NCBI GenBank assembly: GCA_002700385.1
Contig: PADC01000006.1
Location: 682,001-746,000 of the forward strand
Direction of reading: 5' to 3'
DNA length: 64,000 nt
From: Cycloclasticus sp.
GTDB lineage: Bacteria > Pseudomonadota > Gammaproteobacteria > Methylococcales > Cycloclasticaceae
This document shows, piece after piece, positions 34,016-44,072 of the stretch. Numbering within the stretch: the first letter of the stretch is position 1; every line of letters starts with the position of its first letter. Made by a program: the position numbers and the translations under genes. Below the pieces are notes generated by a model. That model was not told the DNA's origin. It did not search any database and saw nothing but the letters and a program-made list of their open reading frames with translations.

Positions 34016-35556
34016 GCATCGCCTCCTTTTTCCAACATTCGTTTCGCTTTCAGGGCGCTTTTTACCTGCGCAATATCACTGAAAGCAATTTTTTCACTGC
34101 CTATCTGCTGATATTCCTCATGCCCTTTACCCGCAATGAGAACAATATCGTCTTCCGCAGCCCGCATGATGGTGTCTTTTATTGCTTGGGCACGGTCAAG
34201 GACCACCTCTACTTCATTTGCTGCGTTAGCACCGGCTTTAATTTGCTCCGCAATATGCCGAGCCGACTCAAAACGTGGATTATCATTTGTAATCACAATC
34301 TGATCCGCCCATTCAGCGGCTATTGCCCCCATTAAAGGCCGTTTAGCTTGATCACGATTACCACCGCAACCAAAAACAAGCCTTAAGGCGCCTTGGCCGT
34401 GTTCACGCAGGCTCATCAAAGCGAGTTTTAAAGCATCCGGAGTATGCGCATAGTCAACAATCACTGTCGGTTTAACGCCAGCAACAGCAATATGTTGCAT
34501 ACGACCGCTTACGCCTTGAATAGCCCCAACTTTCTTAGCCGCCACACTAAATTCATCACCTATTGCGACCAATACCGCCAAGCTGGCAACAATATTATCG
34601 ACATTAAACGCTCCAAATAAAGTCGAGTGAATTGACACAATTTGCTTATTGAATGACACATCAAACGATAACCCTGTCGATACCAACTGCTCATTCGAAA
34701 TATAGAAACTGTTTTCAATACCTTGATTTTCCGCATCACGTGAAAAACTGTAAACAGCCACGCTCGGTGCTAATGCTTTTTCGATAGTCGCGCTGAACGG
34801 GTCATCTCTATTTAGCACAACAAACTTTAGCGACGGACATTTGAACAAGGCTAATTTAGCTTCTCCATACGCCTCTATTGTCCGATGATAATCCAGGTGA
34901 TCGTGGCTTAAATTAGTAAAAACCGCCCCTTTAAAATGAACGTCTTTAACTCGCCCTTGATCCAAACCATGCGAAGACACTTCCATCGCAACTTCGTTAC
35001 AACCTTCATCTCGAAGAACAGCTAATTGATTTTGAACACTGATCGCATCGGGCGTGGTATTCATTGTTCGTTTAAGCTCATTTAACTGCCCCCAACCTAA
35101 AGTGCCTATCAACCCGCATGATTTCTCATAGGTGTTGAGCGCCTGAGCAATAAAATGGCTCACTGATGTTTTACCGTTCGTCCCGGTAATGCCAATAACC
35201 GATAATTGATCAGAAGGGTGTTGATAAAAACGCGAAGCAATAGCACTGAGATGCCGACCTAAATCAGCTAATTCGAGCAAGCAAATACCCGACTGCTTTT
35301 TAACTTGTCTTGCGAGTAACTCACCGCCTGACGAAGGATCATAAATAATCGCTATCGCGCCTGCCTTAACGGCTTGGTCTGCATACATTAAGCCATGCTC
35401 TTTCGACCCCGCGACCGCGATAAAAACATCACCGTCCTGTATCGTTCGAGCATCTATTTTCAACCCTGTCACGAATACATCGGATTCCAGTTCCAGCAAA
35501 CCGTCCAGTAGAGTCTGTAAAGAAACCAACGTTAAATTTCGCTTAGCAGGCATCAT
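34003..35556 (-). CDS. murE: UDP-MurNAc-Ala-D-Glu:meso-DAP ligase
   Basis: IGITGTNGKTSVSHFIAQAL...TNDNPRFESARHIAEQI (DNPR motif). Confidence 0.97.
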   Translation of the reverse strand: MMPAKRNLTLVSLQTLLDGLLELESDVFVTGLKIDARTIQDGDVFIAVAGSKEHGLMYADQAVKAGAIAIIYDPSSGGELLARQVKKQSGICLLELADLGRHLSAIASRFYQHPSDQLSVIGITGTNGKTSVSHFIAQALNTYEKSCGLIGTLGWGQLNELKRTMNTTPDAISVQNQLAVLRDEGCNEVAMEVSSHGLDQGRVKDVHFKGAVFTNLSHDHLDYHRTIEAYGEAKLALFKCPSLKFVVLNRDDPFSATIEKALAPSVAVYSFSRDAENQGIENSFYISNEQLVSTGLSFDVSFNKQIVSIHSTLFGAFNVDNIVASLAVLVAIGDEFSVAAKKVGAIQGVSGRMQHIAVAGVKPTVIVDYAHTPDALKLALMSLREHGQGALRLVFGCGGNRDQAKRPLMGAIAAEWADQIVITNDNPRFESARHIAEQIKAGANAANEVEVVLDRAQAIKDTIMRAAEDDIVLIAGKGHEEYQQIGSEKIAFSDIAQVKSALKAKRMLEKGGDACKT

Positions 35557-37292
35557 TGAGCTCCTCCATCAAACGCAGCAAGAACTGTCGCATTTTCAAG
35601 ATTATCTGGCGCCACATTCATTAAGCGCAACGCGCCGGCCATGACTCTTGAAAATACAGGCGCTGCGACTAAGCCACCATAATAGTCACCTGCTTTCGGC
35701 TCATCAATAACCACCACCATCACGAGTTTTGGATCATCTGCAGGCGCCATACCTGCAAAAATTCCCAAGTACTTATCTTCAGCGTACCCTCCTGCAATCG
35801 CTTTCTTTACTGTGCCCGTTTTACCGGCAACTGAATAGCCATGAACCGTTGCTCGAGGCGCTGTCCCCGAACGACTCGTCACCCCTTTCATCATGTCGCG
35901 CAGGCTAACAGCAACCCATCGACTCATGACTCGAGTCTTCTCTAGCTCCTGCCCTTCCTGCACCAACGAAACAGGCTCTAAAAAACCATCATTGGCAATG
36001 GCCGTATAAGCATGTGCCAATTGAAGCACTGATGATGACAGGCCATATCCGAACGATAACGTTGCCGTTTCAATGGGGCGCCATTGTTCATACCTCGTTA
36101 ATTTTCCACGTGCTTCCCCCGGAAAGCCCGACCCCACGAGCCGACCAAAACCCAACCCGTTCAACAGACCCCACAAGCGTTCAGGCGCAATACCCAAAGC
36201 AATTTTTGCAGAGGCGACGTTACTTGATTTTAGAAGCAGCGTGGCTAAATCAATCTCTCCGTAATTACGGTGATCACGCACTTGACTGCGACCAACTCTC
36301 ATAAAACCCGGATTAGTATCAATAATCGTTGATTGATCAAACACACCCGACTCCATTCCAGCCGCTACAGTAAAAGGCTTCATCGTTGAGCCGGGCTCAA
36401 AAACATCTACAAACGCTCTGTTTCTGACATGGCTTGCTTTAATCTTGGACCGATCATTCGGGTTAAATGCTGGCTGATTGGCAACCGCCAAAACATGACC
36501 CGTTTCAGGGTTCAATAACACCAATGAGCCTGATGTTGCCTTTTGTTGGGCAACAGCGGCTTTCAATTCACGATAGGCTAAATACTGCAAACGGCGATCA
36601 ATGGTTAAACGAACATCTTGTCCCGAAATCGGCGCACGAATATCGTCAACGTGTTTAACCATCCGACGTTTCCCATCCCGCAACACACGCTCAACACCCG
36701 GCGTTCCTTTTAAACGCTCATTCAGCGCCAGTTCCAACCCCTCCTGGCCCTCGTCATCAATATTGGTAAAGCCCACTAAATGGGCAGCCACCTCACCATC
36801 TGGATAATAACGTCGGTACTCTTTTTGTAAATACACACCGGGAATCTGCAACTGATCGATCATTGCCGCTACTTGAGGATCCATATGGCGGCGTAAATAC
36901 ACAAAACGACGCGACGCAACTGTTTTTAATTTTTTATCAAGTGCTTTCGTTTTCAAACCCAGCAACTTTGCAAACTGTTTTTTATGCTGCCCCAGCTCCA
37001 ACTCCTGCGGGTTTACCCAAACAGAGCTCACCGGTGCACTAATAGCCAAGGCATGGCCATCCGAATCAGTAATTTTTCCACGGTATGCCGGCAATTTGAT
37101 ATCACGCAAATGCACGGCTTCTCCACGTTTTTGCAGATAACCGTTATTAATTACCTGCAAATCAACTGCGCGGTATATCAACCCACACATCACCATCATG
37201 AAACACGCCAAAATAAAACGACGCCGCCCAGCCAACTCCGGCACAATAATTCTTTGCGCTTTATCACCCGATTGTTTAGACGTGTAATTCAT
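35553..37292 (-). CDS. ftsI: Peptidoglycan transpeptidase FtsI (PBP3)
   Basis: FEPGSTMKPFTVAAGME (SxxK), SSNVASAK (SxN), VAGKTGTVKKA (KTG). Confidence 0.97.
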   Translation of the reverse strand: MNYTSKQSGDKAQRIIVPELAGRRRFILACFMMVMCGLIYRAVDLQVINNGYLQKRGEAVHLRDIKLPAYRGKITDSDGHALAISAPVSSVWVNPQELELGQHKKQFAKLLGLKTKALDKKLKTVASRRFVYLRRHMDPQVAAMIDQLQIPGVYLQKEYRRYYPDGEVAAHLVGFTNIDDEGQEGLELALNERLKGTPGVERVLRDGKRRMVKHVDDIRAPISGQDVRLTIDRRLQYLAYRELKAAVAQQKATSGSLVLLNPETGHVLAVANQPAFNPNDRSKIKASHVRNRAFVDVFEPGSTMKPFTVAAGMESGVFDQSTIIDTNPGFMRVGRSQVRDHRNYGEIDLATLLLKSSNVASAKIALGIAPERLWGLLNGLGFGRLVGSGFPGEARGKLTRYEQWRPIETATLSFGYGLSSSVLQLAHAYTAIANDGFLEPVSLVQEGQELEKTRVMSRWVAVSLRDMMKGVTSRSGTAPRATVHGYSVAGKTGTVKKAIAGGYAEDKYLGIFAGMAPADDPKLVMVVVIDEPKAGDYYGGLVAAPVFSRVMAGALRLMNVAPDNLENATVLAAFDGGAQ

Positions 37293-37567
37293 TTAACCTT
37301 TATGTAAACAACTTGTTCAGGCTTTGGTGCCTGTAAATTTAATTTTGTTCGCGCCAACTTTTCTATTCTGCTATTTGACGACCATGTATTTTGTTCCAAC
37401 TGCAAGCGGCTCCATTCAACACCCAGCCTGTCTTTCTCGCGCAGCTCTTTTTGTAATTGATAAAACATTAATCTCGCATCATATTTCACATACACTACAG
37501 CCAGGGCTGAGACCATGACTAACGCTAAAAAAACCATGCTAATGCCTGTTAAACCGTGCGTTGGCAC
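37289..37567 (-). CDS. ftsL: Cell division protein FtsL
   Basis: 92 aa single-TM coiled coil between rsmH and ftsI. Confidence 0.93.
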   Translation of the reverse strand: MPTHGLTGISMVFLALVMVSALAVVYVKYDARLMFYQLQKELREKDRLGVEWSRLQLEQNTWSSNSRIEKLARTKLNLQAPKPEQVVYIKVK

Positions 37568-38502
37568 TATATTTTCTCCGCGACACGCAACACCGCACTG
37601 CGACTTCGCACATTGCCAGCCACTTCATCCGCGTTGGCTTTAAGCGCCTTGCCTACTGGCTTTAACACTGGTTTTTTAGCGTCCACCGGCAGCGGAAGAT
37701 GACGCGGCACAACATCCCCTCGAGATTTTTCACGAATAAACCGCTTTACCCTTCTATCTTCCAGTGAATGAAAACTGATTACCGCTAATCGTCCACCTGG
37801 CTTTAAAATATCTATTGAATTGAGTAATGCTTGATCAAGATCATCCAGCTCTTTATTAATTTTGATTCTAATCGCCTGAAAACTTCTTGTTGCGGGGTGT
37901 TTACCCGGCTCGCGTCTTGTTACCACATTTGCAATCAAGCTGGCTAATTGCGCTGTTGTTTCAATCGGCTTTTCTTGTCGCTGAAGAACTATTTCAGCTG
38001 CAATTCTGCGCGCAAACTTCTCCTCGCCATATTCCCTTAGGACACCAATCAATTCATTTTCTTCAACGTGTGAAAGCCACTGCGCAGCCGACTCCCCTTG
38101 CGTTGTATCCATTCTCATATCTAAAGGGCCGTCTTTCATAAAGCTAAACCCTCGCTCCGCAACATCTAACTGAGGCGACGAGACACCTAAGTCAAGCAAA
38201 ATACCATCGACTTTACCCCGCCACTGCCGTTCATTCGCCAATTGATCCATATCCGCAAAACTGCCGTGCGCCAATTCAAATCGTTTATCTGTCAGTAATT
38301 TTTTTGCCTGAGAAGAATTCACAGCGTCCATATCCTTATCAATCGCCAACAGCTTCCCTTGCGATGACAAAACCCGCAAAATTGCCCCACTATGTCCACC
38401 ACGACCAAAGGTTCCATCAATATAAACCCCATCAATTTGTCGTATTAGCCCTTCTACTGCTTCATCCAATAAAACCGGCTTATGTAATTCACCAGCAGTC
38501 AT
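37567..38502 (-). CDS. rsmH: 16S rRNA m4C1402 methyltransferase RsmH
   Basis: HKPVLLDEAVEGLIRQIDGVYIDGTFGRGGHSGAIL...VISFHSLEDRRVKRFIRE. Confidence 0.98.
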   Translation of the reverse strand: MTAGELHKPVLLDEAVEGLIRQIDGVYIDGTFGRGGHSGAILRVLSSQGKLLAIDKDMDAVNSSQAKKLLTDKRFELAHGSFADMDQLANERQWRGKVDGILLDLGVSSPQLDVAERGFSFMKDGPLDMRMDTTQGESAAQWLSHVEENELIGVLREYGEEKFARRIAAEIVLQRQEKPIETTAQLASLIANVVTRREPGKHPATRSFQAIRIKINKELDDLDQALLNSIDILKPGGRLAVISFHSLEDRRVKRFIREKSRGDVVPRHLPLPVDAKKPVLKPVGKALKANADEVAGNVRSRSAVLRVAEKI

Positions 38503-38963
38503 TAAAGCGACAATGTACCCAGTTCAGGTGAAAGCTCACCTTCTTCTGCACTCTCCTCTTCAAACCACATGTCACGCTTGGCAACCCATGTTTGCTCATC
38601 CCAAATTTCGAACTTATTTCCCTGCCCAATCATGACCGTTTTTTTATCTAATTCGGCAAATTCACGCAGCGGCGGAGCAACCAATACTCGGCCCTGACCA
38701 TCAAGTTCACATTCGGTCGCATGCCCAATTAACAAACGCTGCAATCGTCTGGCCTGCTTGTTCAATGTGGGCAATTTAATCAACTTACGTTCTATATCTT
38801 CCCAAACCGGTAATGGATACAATAAAAGGCTATGCTCACGATCAACCGTCATCACCATCTGCCCATCGCAAGAGGTCTTCAATTGCGCACGGTAGCGCGT
38901 GGGGATAGACAATCTTCCCTTCGCATCCAACGTCACATTATTAACCCCTCTAAACACATTCAC
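38502..38963 (-). CDS. mraZ: Transcriptional regulator MraZ
   Basis: FRGVNNVTLDAKGRLSIPTRYRAQL...LDGQGRVLVAPPLREFA; GTG start. Confidence 0.96.
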   Translation of the reverse strand: MNVFRGVNNVTLDAKGRLSIPTRYRAQLKTSCDGQMVMTVDREHSLLLYPLPVWEDIERKLIKLPTLNKQARRLQRLLIGHATECELDGQGRVLVAPPLREFAELDKKTVMIGQGNKFEIWDEQTWVAKRDMWFEEESAEEGELSPELGTLSL

Positions 38964-38977
38964 CCCTTACCTAAAAT

Positions 38978-39003
38978 TTCCCTTTTCTACCACTTTACCC
39001 CAC
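38978..39003 (-). promoter_or_regulatory. Candidate MraZ-binding direct repeats upstream of mraZ
   Basis: On the minus strand GTGGGGTAAA-GTGGTAGAAA-AGGGAA: three GT/A-GGG-like boxes at 10-bp spacing just upstream of mraZ. Confidence 0.5.
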
Positions 39004-39514
39004 TTTTTTGCACTATAAGGATGAAAATACCACTCTGTCAAGCTTCCTGCTCCATAAATAGTTGCTTTATGAACAAACACTTAGCTAACTTTTATGTCAA
39101 AACATCAAAGACTCAATATTCAATAAAATAAAGGCAATAAAAATCATTGGCTTGCAGGGTTTTATTAAAGAAAATACTGATAAATCGATTAACGGAGACC
39201 GTTGACAAAGAAATGTCCTAGAACAAGGGAATTGTCGGCAAGCACTGCCAAGTAAAATCCAACTGTTTGAATTTAAAAGACATTATCCGCCAGCCTCACA
39301 CGGGTTATCAAATGATTAATTCAAACGAAACAGAAGCTAAGTTTTACACTTAATTAAGCTGCTTTATTTCATGAACAGCTCACGATAAGCCAATGCCTAA
39401 TAACAGGTAATAAGCACCCCTCACTTCGGATATACTGATTTACTACCGGTCATACGAACAACCAAGGCCCCTCTAGGCTGCCCCTAATATTTAACCAAAA
39501 ACAGGAAGCCATTG

Positions 39515-40744
39515 ATGGGAATTCGTGCAATCAGCTTCTTTACTCAACTTCCAACTCACCCTAGTTTGCAACAAATGAGGCAACACTTTGCACCCATCGG
39601 ACAACAAGCAGCACAAGTTCAATCTCTTTTTACCAAGGCAGGCTATGACATCCAAAGTTTGCGATTAGCAACCCAGCCCCTGGAACAATTGCTGCCTAAA
39701 GGAGCTACAAGTCAGCAACTGGCAACATTTGCACAACAATTTGAGCAAGCCGCTAGTGAGGCAGGCTTTAAACATATGGCCTTGGGCACGCTTGGAGCCA
39801 GTATAAAAACCCCGGCTGACGAGAATAAAAACGATGTAATACAACAACTAATGTGTGGATTGCCAGCCGTCATCGATGCAACCGACTGGGTATTTACCTC
39901 TGTGCAATTGGCCGATCAAATGACTGGATTTAAAGCTGACATGCTACCAATGGCAGCACAAATTGTACTTGAAAATGCACCAATGAAAGAAGATGGTTTT
40001 GGTAATTTGCGCTACTGCATGGTTGCTAATATGAAGGCATTTAGCCCTTTCTTTCCTGCTGCCTTGCACGATGGAAGCAGCTCACCTGCCTTTTCAATCG
40101 CTATTGAATCCGCCGATAAACTGGTCGATTTATTAGAAACCGCCGGCAAAGAGGCGTCACGCTGTTCAATGAGCTCAACATTCACACGCTATTTTAACAC
40201 CTTAGGTGCTGAACTTGATGGCTTAGCCGCCAAAGCCGCTGAATGCACCCATTTAGAATACCGCGGCATTGACATGACACCTTCGCCCTACCCAACTATT
40301 CCACGCTCTTTAGGCCGTATAGTGGAATTACTAAATAACGACTCTTTTGGAGGACCCGGGACAATTGCAGCGATAGCTTTAATTAAACAAAGTTTAGATG
40401 CCGCCGAATTTACACGGGCTGGTTATTGCGGAGTCATGCTACTGCCACTGGAGGACGCTGTATTAGCAGAAGGTGCCAAAAATCAAGATTACGATATTTC
40501 AACCTTATTAGCTTGTTCAGCGGTTGGCGCGACTGGCTTGGATGTAATACCTGTAAGCGGCAACATAACTAGACAAAAAATAGAAGGTTTAATGCGCGAT
40601 ATAGCACAGTTGGCCACAACCCTAAACAAACCCTTAACTGTCCGTTTATTGCCCGTACCCGAGCAACAAGCAGGTGAATTAACACAGTTCAATTTTGATT
40701 ATTTCGCCAAGACCCGTATATTCAATTTACCCAGCGATAAATAA
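39515..40744 (+). CDS. DUF711-family (UPF0210-like) protein
   Basis: MGIRAISFFTQLP...FGGPGTIAAIALIKQSLDAAEFTRAGYCGVMLLPLEDAVLAEGA...STLLACSAVGATGLDVIPVSG. Confidence 0.7.
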   Translation: MGIRAISFFTQLPTHPSLQQMRQHFAPIGQQAAQVQSLFTKAGYDIQSLRLATQPLEQLLPKGATSQQLATFAQQFEQAASEAGFKHMALGTLGASIKTPADENKNDVIQQLMCGLPAVIDATDWVFTSVQLADQMTGFKADMLPMAAQIVLENAPMKEDGFGNLRYCMVANMKAFSPFFPAALHDGSSSPAFSIAIESADKLVDLLETAGKEASRCSMSSTFTRYFNTLGAELDGLAAKAAECTHLEYRGIDMTPSPYPTIPRSLGRIVELLNNDSFGGPGTIAAIALIKQSLDAAEFTRAGYCGVMLLPLEDAVLAEGAKNQDYDISTLLACSAVGATGLDVIPVSGNITRQKIEGLMRDIAQLATTLNKPLTVRLLPVPEQQAGELTQFNFDYFAKTRIFNLPSDK

Positions 40745-40856
40745 ATTCATAAAATTTAAAAACACCCACAAATCGCGTAAATTAAAAGGATCATCTAGCG
40801 ACGAAGCCTAATTATTAAAATTTACCTTTAAATGCGGAACATCTTCAAAAGCCCAT

Positions 40857-41081
40857 TGGTTAATATCAACAAGGCATTGTTAAAGGAAAAATGCTCTTCA
40901 ATGCATTGGGGTTTACGCTGGGCAGATAAGGCTTAATCCGATTCTGTATTTTGGCAAACAAGAACCATTAAAAGAAAATTTAACCGGTTTTTGGTCTTTT
41001 GGAATTGATGATACACATCGCCTTATTTAGACCAATACAGAGGCACATAGTACTGTTTTGTCGTGCAGATACCATTATTCA
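40857..41081 (+). pseudogene. Degenerate YoeB/Txe-type toxin gene
   Basis: Own translation from 40953: GKQEPLKENLTGFWSFGIDDTHRLI*TNTEAHSTVLSCRYHYS, closely matching the YoeB C-terminal pattern GKPEPLKHNLSGxWSRRIxxEHRLVY...CRYHY; in-frame stop at 41028-41030, upstream part frame-disrupted. Confidence 0.8.
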
Positions 41082-41200
41082 TATATCCAGCTAACATCAA
41101 CAAAAATGTAACACCCGTGTAATATTATACTGCTAACCTTCAGTCGCTTAAAAATCCTTGATGAGCATTTTATATATGAACACCTATCCTAACTTATCAA

Positions 41201-42793
41201 TTGTGGAGTATTGGCATGACGATTAACAAACTCCCCTGCCATACAAGTATCGCTGTGGCGCTAATGTTGGCTTTTTCAGCCCCGATATTTGCTTATGACA
41301 CCTCGGAACCAGCTCAAATGAAAGGTTTGAAGGGGTGGACAACGAATCCGGTTTTCACAATTGGCGAAACTGTTGATGGTTATACTCCGCCGGGTGTTCC
41401 TGATGGTATGGGTGCCTTCGAACGTGAAGATACGGTTGTGATTGTCTCTAACCATGAATTGAGTGCGCGTCTGGGATACTCCTATACACTGGCGAGCGGT
41501 GCTGCATTAACGGGAGCGCGGATTTCATCTCTAACGTTTGATAAGGCGACGCGTGAACTGATGACGATGGCTCCTGCATACGACACCATTTATAACCGCG
41601 CTGGCGCTAGCGTTGATTTTGATAATGGGTTGGATTCTTCTGATTCCAATGGTCTTAATCGTCTGTGTTCTGCGGGATCGGTTGTTGCTGGTCAGGCGGG
41701 TTTTGTTGATGATGCTTTACTAACGGGCGAAGAAACTAACGGCGGTACTGGGTTTGCGCTGGATATTGAAGCCGGTGCGCTATGGGCCTTACCGGCAATG
41801 GGCAGAGCAGGCTGGGAAAGCGCTACAGCTCTTAATATTCCTGGGTTTAACGATACTCATGTTGCCATTCTGATTGGTGATGATCGTGCTGATGCGGCAT
41901 TGTTACTTTACGTAGGCAAAAAGCAATCTGACGGTAATTTCATTGAACGCAATGGCCTTGCAAACGGCACGCTCTATATGTGGGTAGCCAATGATGGTTC
42001 ATTGAGCCCTGCAGACTGGAATGGTACGGGTACATCACGCAGCGGAAAATTTGTGGCGGTGGAAAACTATAATGCTGCACAAGCCGGCACTGCGAATTTT
42101 GATCATTTAGGTTTTGCAACACAAGCCTATCTCGATAGCCAAAAAGGCAGCATCGGCGCGTTTAACTTTTCGCGCCCGGAAGATGTTCACACTAACCCAG
42201 CACCGGGCAAAGGCAACCAGATTGTCTTCGCATCAACGGGTCGAAATACCAGCATCAATCAGGGTGCAGACCTCTGGGGAACCACTTACGTTGTCGATGT
42301 GAAGATTAATTTAGGTCGCATCCAAGTAGATAACATTACAGCGGACATCTCCATCGTTTATGACGGAGACGATGCCGGTAAGCAGGATTTTGGTATTCGC
42401 AGCCCAGACAACCTGGTATGGGCCAAAGATGGTATGGTCTACATTCAGGAAGACCGTTCCATTAGTACTTTTGGTGCAGCTAGTGACGAGGAAACGTCTA
42501 TCTGGAAACTGAACCCAAAGACCAGCGCTGTAGAGCGTATTGGGCAAATAGATCGTACCGCTGTGCCAGCCGGACAAGTTGATTCTTCCCCTAGCGATCT
42601 GGGTAACTGGGAAAGCTCAGGTATCATTGACGTTACGGATGAGTTCAATGCCGAAGGAGAGCGTGTCCTGTTTTTCAACACGCAAGCGCACAGTGTCGGT
42701 GAAGGAACCATTGAGACCGAAAACCTGGTTCAAGGTGGGCAATACCTGTTCATAAGCAAGCCAGAAGTTAAAGGCAAGGGTAATAAAAAATAG
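41201..42793 (+). CDS. PhoX/DUF839-type secreted protein
   Basis: Signal-peptide-like N-terminus from MTINKLPCHTSIAVALMLAFSAPIFAYD; IVSNHELSARLGY, RPEDVHTNPAPGKGNQIVFASTGR, SPDNLVWAKDGMVYIQED. Confidence 0.7.
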   Translation: MWSIGMTINKLPCHTSIAVALMLAFSAPIFAYDTSEPAQMKGLKGWTTNPVFTIGETVDGYTPPGVPDGMGAFEREDTVVIVSNHELSARLGYSYTLASGAALTGARISSLTFDKATRELMTMAPAYDTIYNRAGASVDFDNGLDSSDSNGLNRLCSAGSVVAGQAGFVDDALLTGEETNGGTGFALDIEAGALWALPAMGRAGWESATALNIPGFNDTHVAILIGDDRADAALLLYVGKKQSDGNFIERNGLANGTLYMWVANDGSLSPADWNGTGTSRSGKFVAVENYNAAQAGTANFDHLGFATQAYLDSQKGSIGAFNFSRPEDVHTNPAPGKGNQIVFASTGRNTSINQGADLWGTTYVVDVKINLGRIQVDNITADISIVYDGDDAGKQDFGIRSPDNLVWAKDGMVYIQEDRSISTFGAASDEETSIWKLNPKTSAVERIGQIDRTAVPAGQVDSSPSDLGNWESSGIIDVTDEFNAEGERVLFFNTQAHSVGEGTIETENLVQGGQYLFISKPEVKGKGNKK

Positions 42794-42872
42794 TCGTGTT
42801 GACCGAATCAACTCGCCTTTTTTTTCTTTGAATGAGCGGCGATTGAAGATTTAACAACACAATAAGACTATT

Positions 42873-42906
42873 AGGGGGGGGGCATAAAAGCCCCCCCCTT
42901 TTTTTA
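42873..42906 (+). terminator. Rho-independent terminator with G9/C8 stem
   Basis: AGGGGGGGGGCATAAAAGCCCCCCCCTTTTTTT after the DUF839 gene. Confidence 0.85.
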
Positions 42907-43088
42907 TATCTGTAAATTAAACTGATTATCTGCCTGCGCAACCCAACTAAGCATAACTTATCATCACTAAGCGCGTAAAAACTACGTTACCAAAGCCTTA
43001 GAATATAGTTGTGTTATATTTATCTACGTAATCACTAATGTCTTATTAGCCAAAACATATCCATGTTTGGCTTTTAATATGACAATAC

Positions 43089-43565
43089 ATGGAAGTACTA
43101 TCCACCTATATACAATCAATACGTGGACAATGGCTTCCGCTTATTAACACTGTTATAGCTAAGGAGAGATCAGTGCCTTTTAACCTCTCAGAAGAGCAAT
43201 TGCTGCAAACTGAAAAAGAGTTGGGTTGCACTCTACCTAATGAATATCGCGAATCCATGAAATCGGAAAATGGTGGCGAAGCTCAAACGAAAGAAGATGA
43301 TTGGGAGTTCTATCCAATTAAAGACACCTCTGACAGAAAGCGTGTTTCACGCACATGTAATCACATAATCAAAGAAACTGATTCATACAAGGGCTTCCGA
43401 AATTTCCCAGAAAATGCTCTAGCCATAGCAAGTAATGGTCTAGGAGACCAAATGGTATTTATTATAGAATCAGGACAGTATCAAAGCACGGTGTATTTAT
43501 GGCTTCACGAAACTGGTGAATTACAAGAATTGGCGGCATCATTCAGTGAAATCGTAAAGCTATAA
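43089..43565 (+). CDS. SMI1/KNR4-family-like protein (cassette ORF)
   Basis: FNLSEEQLLQTEKELGCTLPNEYRESMKSENGGEA...FPENALAIASNGLGDQMVFI: SMI1/KNR4 (SUKH) pattern. Confidence 0.8.
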   Translation: MEVLSTYIQSIRGQWLPLINTVIAKERSVPFNLSEEQLLQTEKELGCTLPNEYRESMKSENGGEAQTKEDDWEFYPIKDTSDRKRVSRTCNHIIKETDSYKGFRNFPENALAIASNGLGDQMVFIIESGQYQSTVYLWLHETGELQELAASFSEIVKL

Positions 43566-43672
43566 CAAAAGCAAGCAGGGGAACCAGCTACGCTCCGCAA
43601 TTTTTGTGGTTCGCTTCGCTTATACCACAAAAACCGCTCCACTGCGCTGGTCCCATGTTGCTGGCGTTATGT
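43560..43672 (+). repeat. attC-like site 1
   Basis: CTATAAC ... GTTATGT; internal arms AGCAAGCAGGGGAACCAGC / GCTGGTCCCATGTTGCT and TTTTTGTGGT / ACCACAAAAA. Confidence 0.85.
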
Positions 43673-43688
43673 TTTCTAGGAGAAGTCA

Positions 43689-44072
43689 TTGGTTTATCTA
43701 GGAAGTTGTCATTGTCGAGCTATAACGTTCGAGCTAGAAGCCCCTGAAAATATAGAGGCTGATCGCTGCAATTGTTCCATTTGTTCAAAGTCAGGTTTTT
43801 TACATTTAATAGTTCCACTGAGCAAGTTTAAATTACTATCTGGCGCGCAATCGGTTTCAACTTATACATTCGGTTCAGGCATAGCAAAGCATACGTTTTG
43901 TAAAATATGTGGTGTTAAACCTTTCTACACTCCACGCTCAAATCCTGACGGCATTGATATAAATGTCAATTGCCTAGATACTAAAGCAGCGTCAATCAAC
44001 GTCACAGAGTTCGATGGGCAAAACTGGGAACAACATGCACACAAACTTGCAAACAAGAGCAAAGAAACATAA
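43689..44072 (+). CDS. GFA (CENP-V/glutathione-dependent formaldehyde-activating)-like protein (cassette ORF)
   Basis: GSCHCRAITFELEAP...CNCSICSKSGFLHLIV...TYTFGSGIAKHTFCKICGVKPFY: zinc-binding GFA motifs; TTG start. Confidence 0.88.
   Translation: MVYLGSCHCRAITFELEAPENIEADRCNCSICSKSGFLHLIVPLSKFKLLSGAQSVSTYTFGSGIAKHTFCKICGVKPFYTPRSNPDGIDINVNCLDTKAASINVTEFDGQNWEQHAHKLANKSKET

Noticed and set aside
8448-38531. Many 60-110 aa antisense ORFs opposite pil, dcw and secA genes
   Set aside because: All lie opposite strongly conserved genes and show no protein-family features; expected by chance.
39132-39511. AT-rich intergenic stretch suspected to hold gene remnants
   Set aside because: No recognisable translated motif in my reading of it; too weak to call.
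42311-42811. Antisense ORFs opposite the DUF839 gene
   Set aside because: Low-complexity chance frames opposite a convincing secreted protein.
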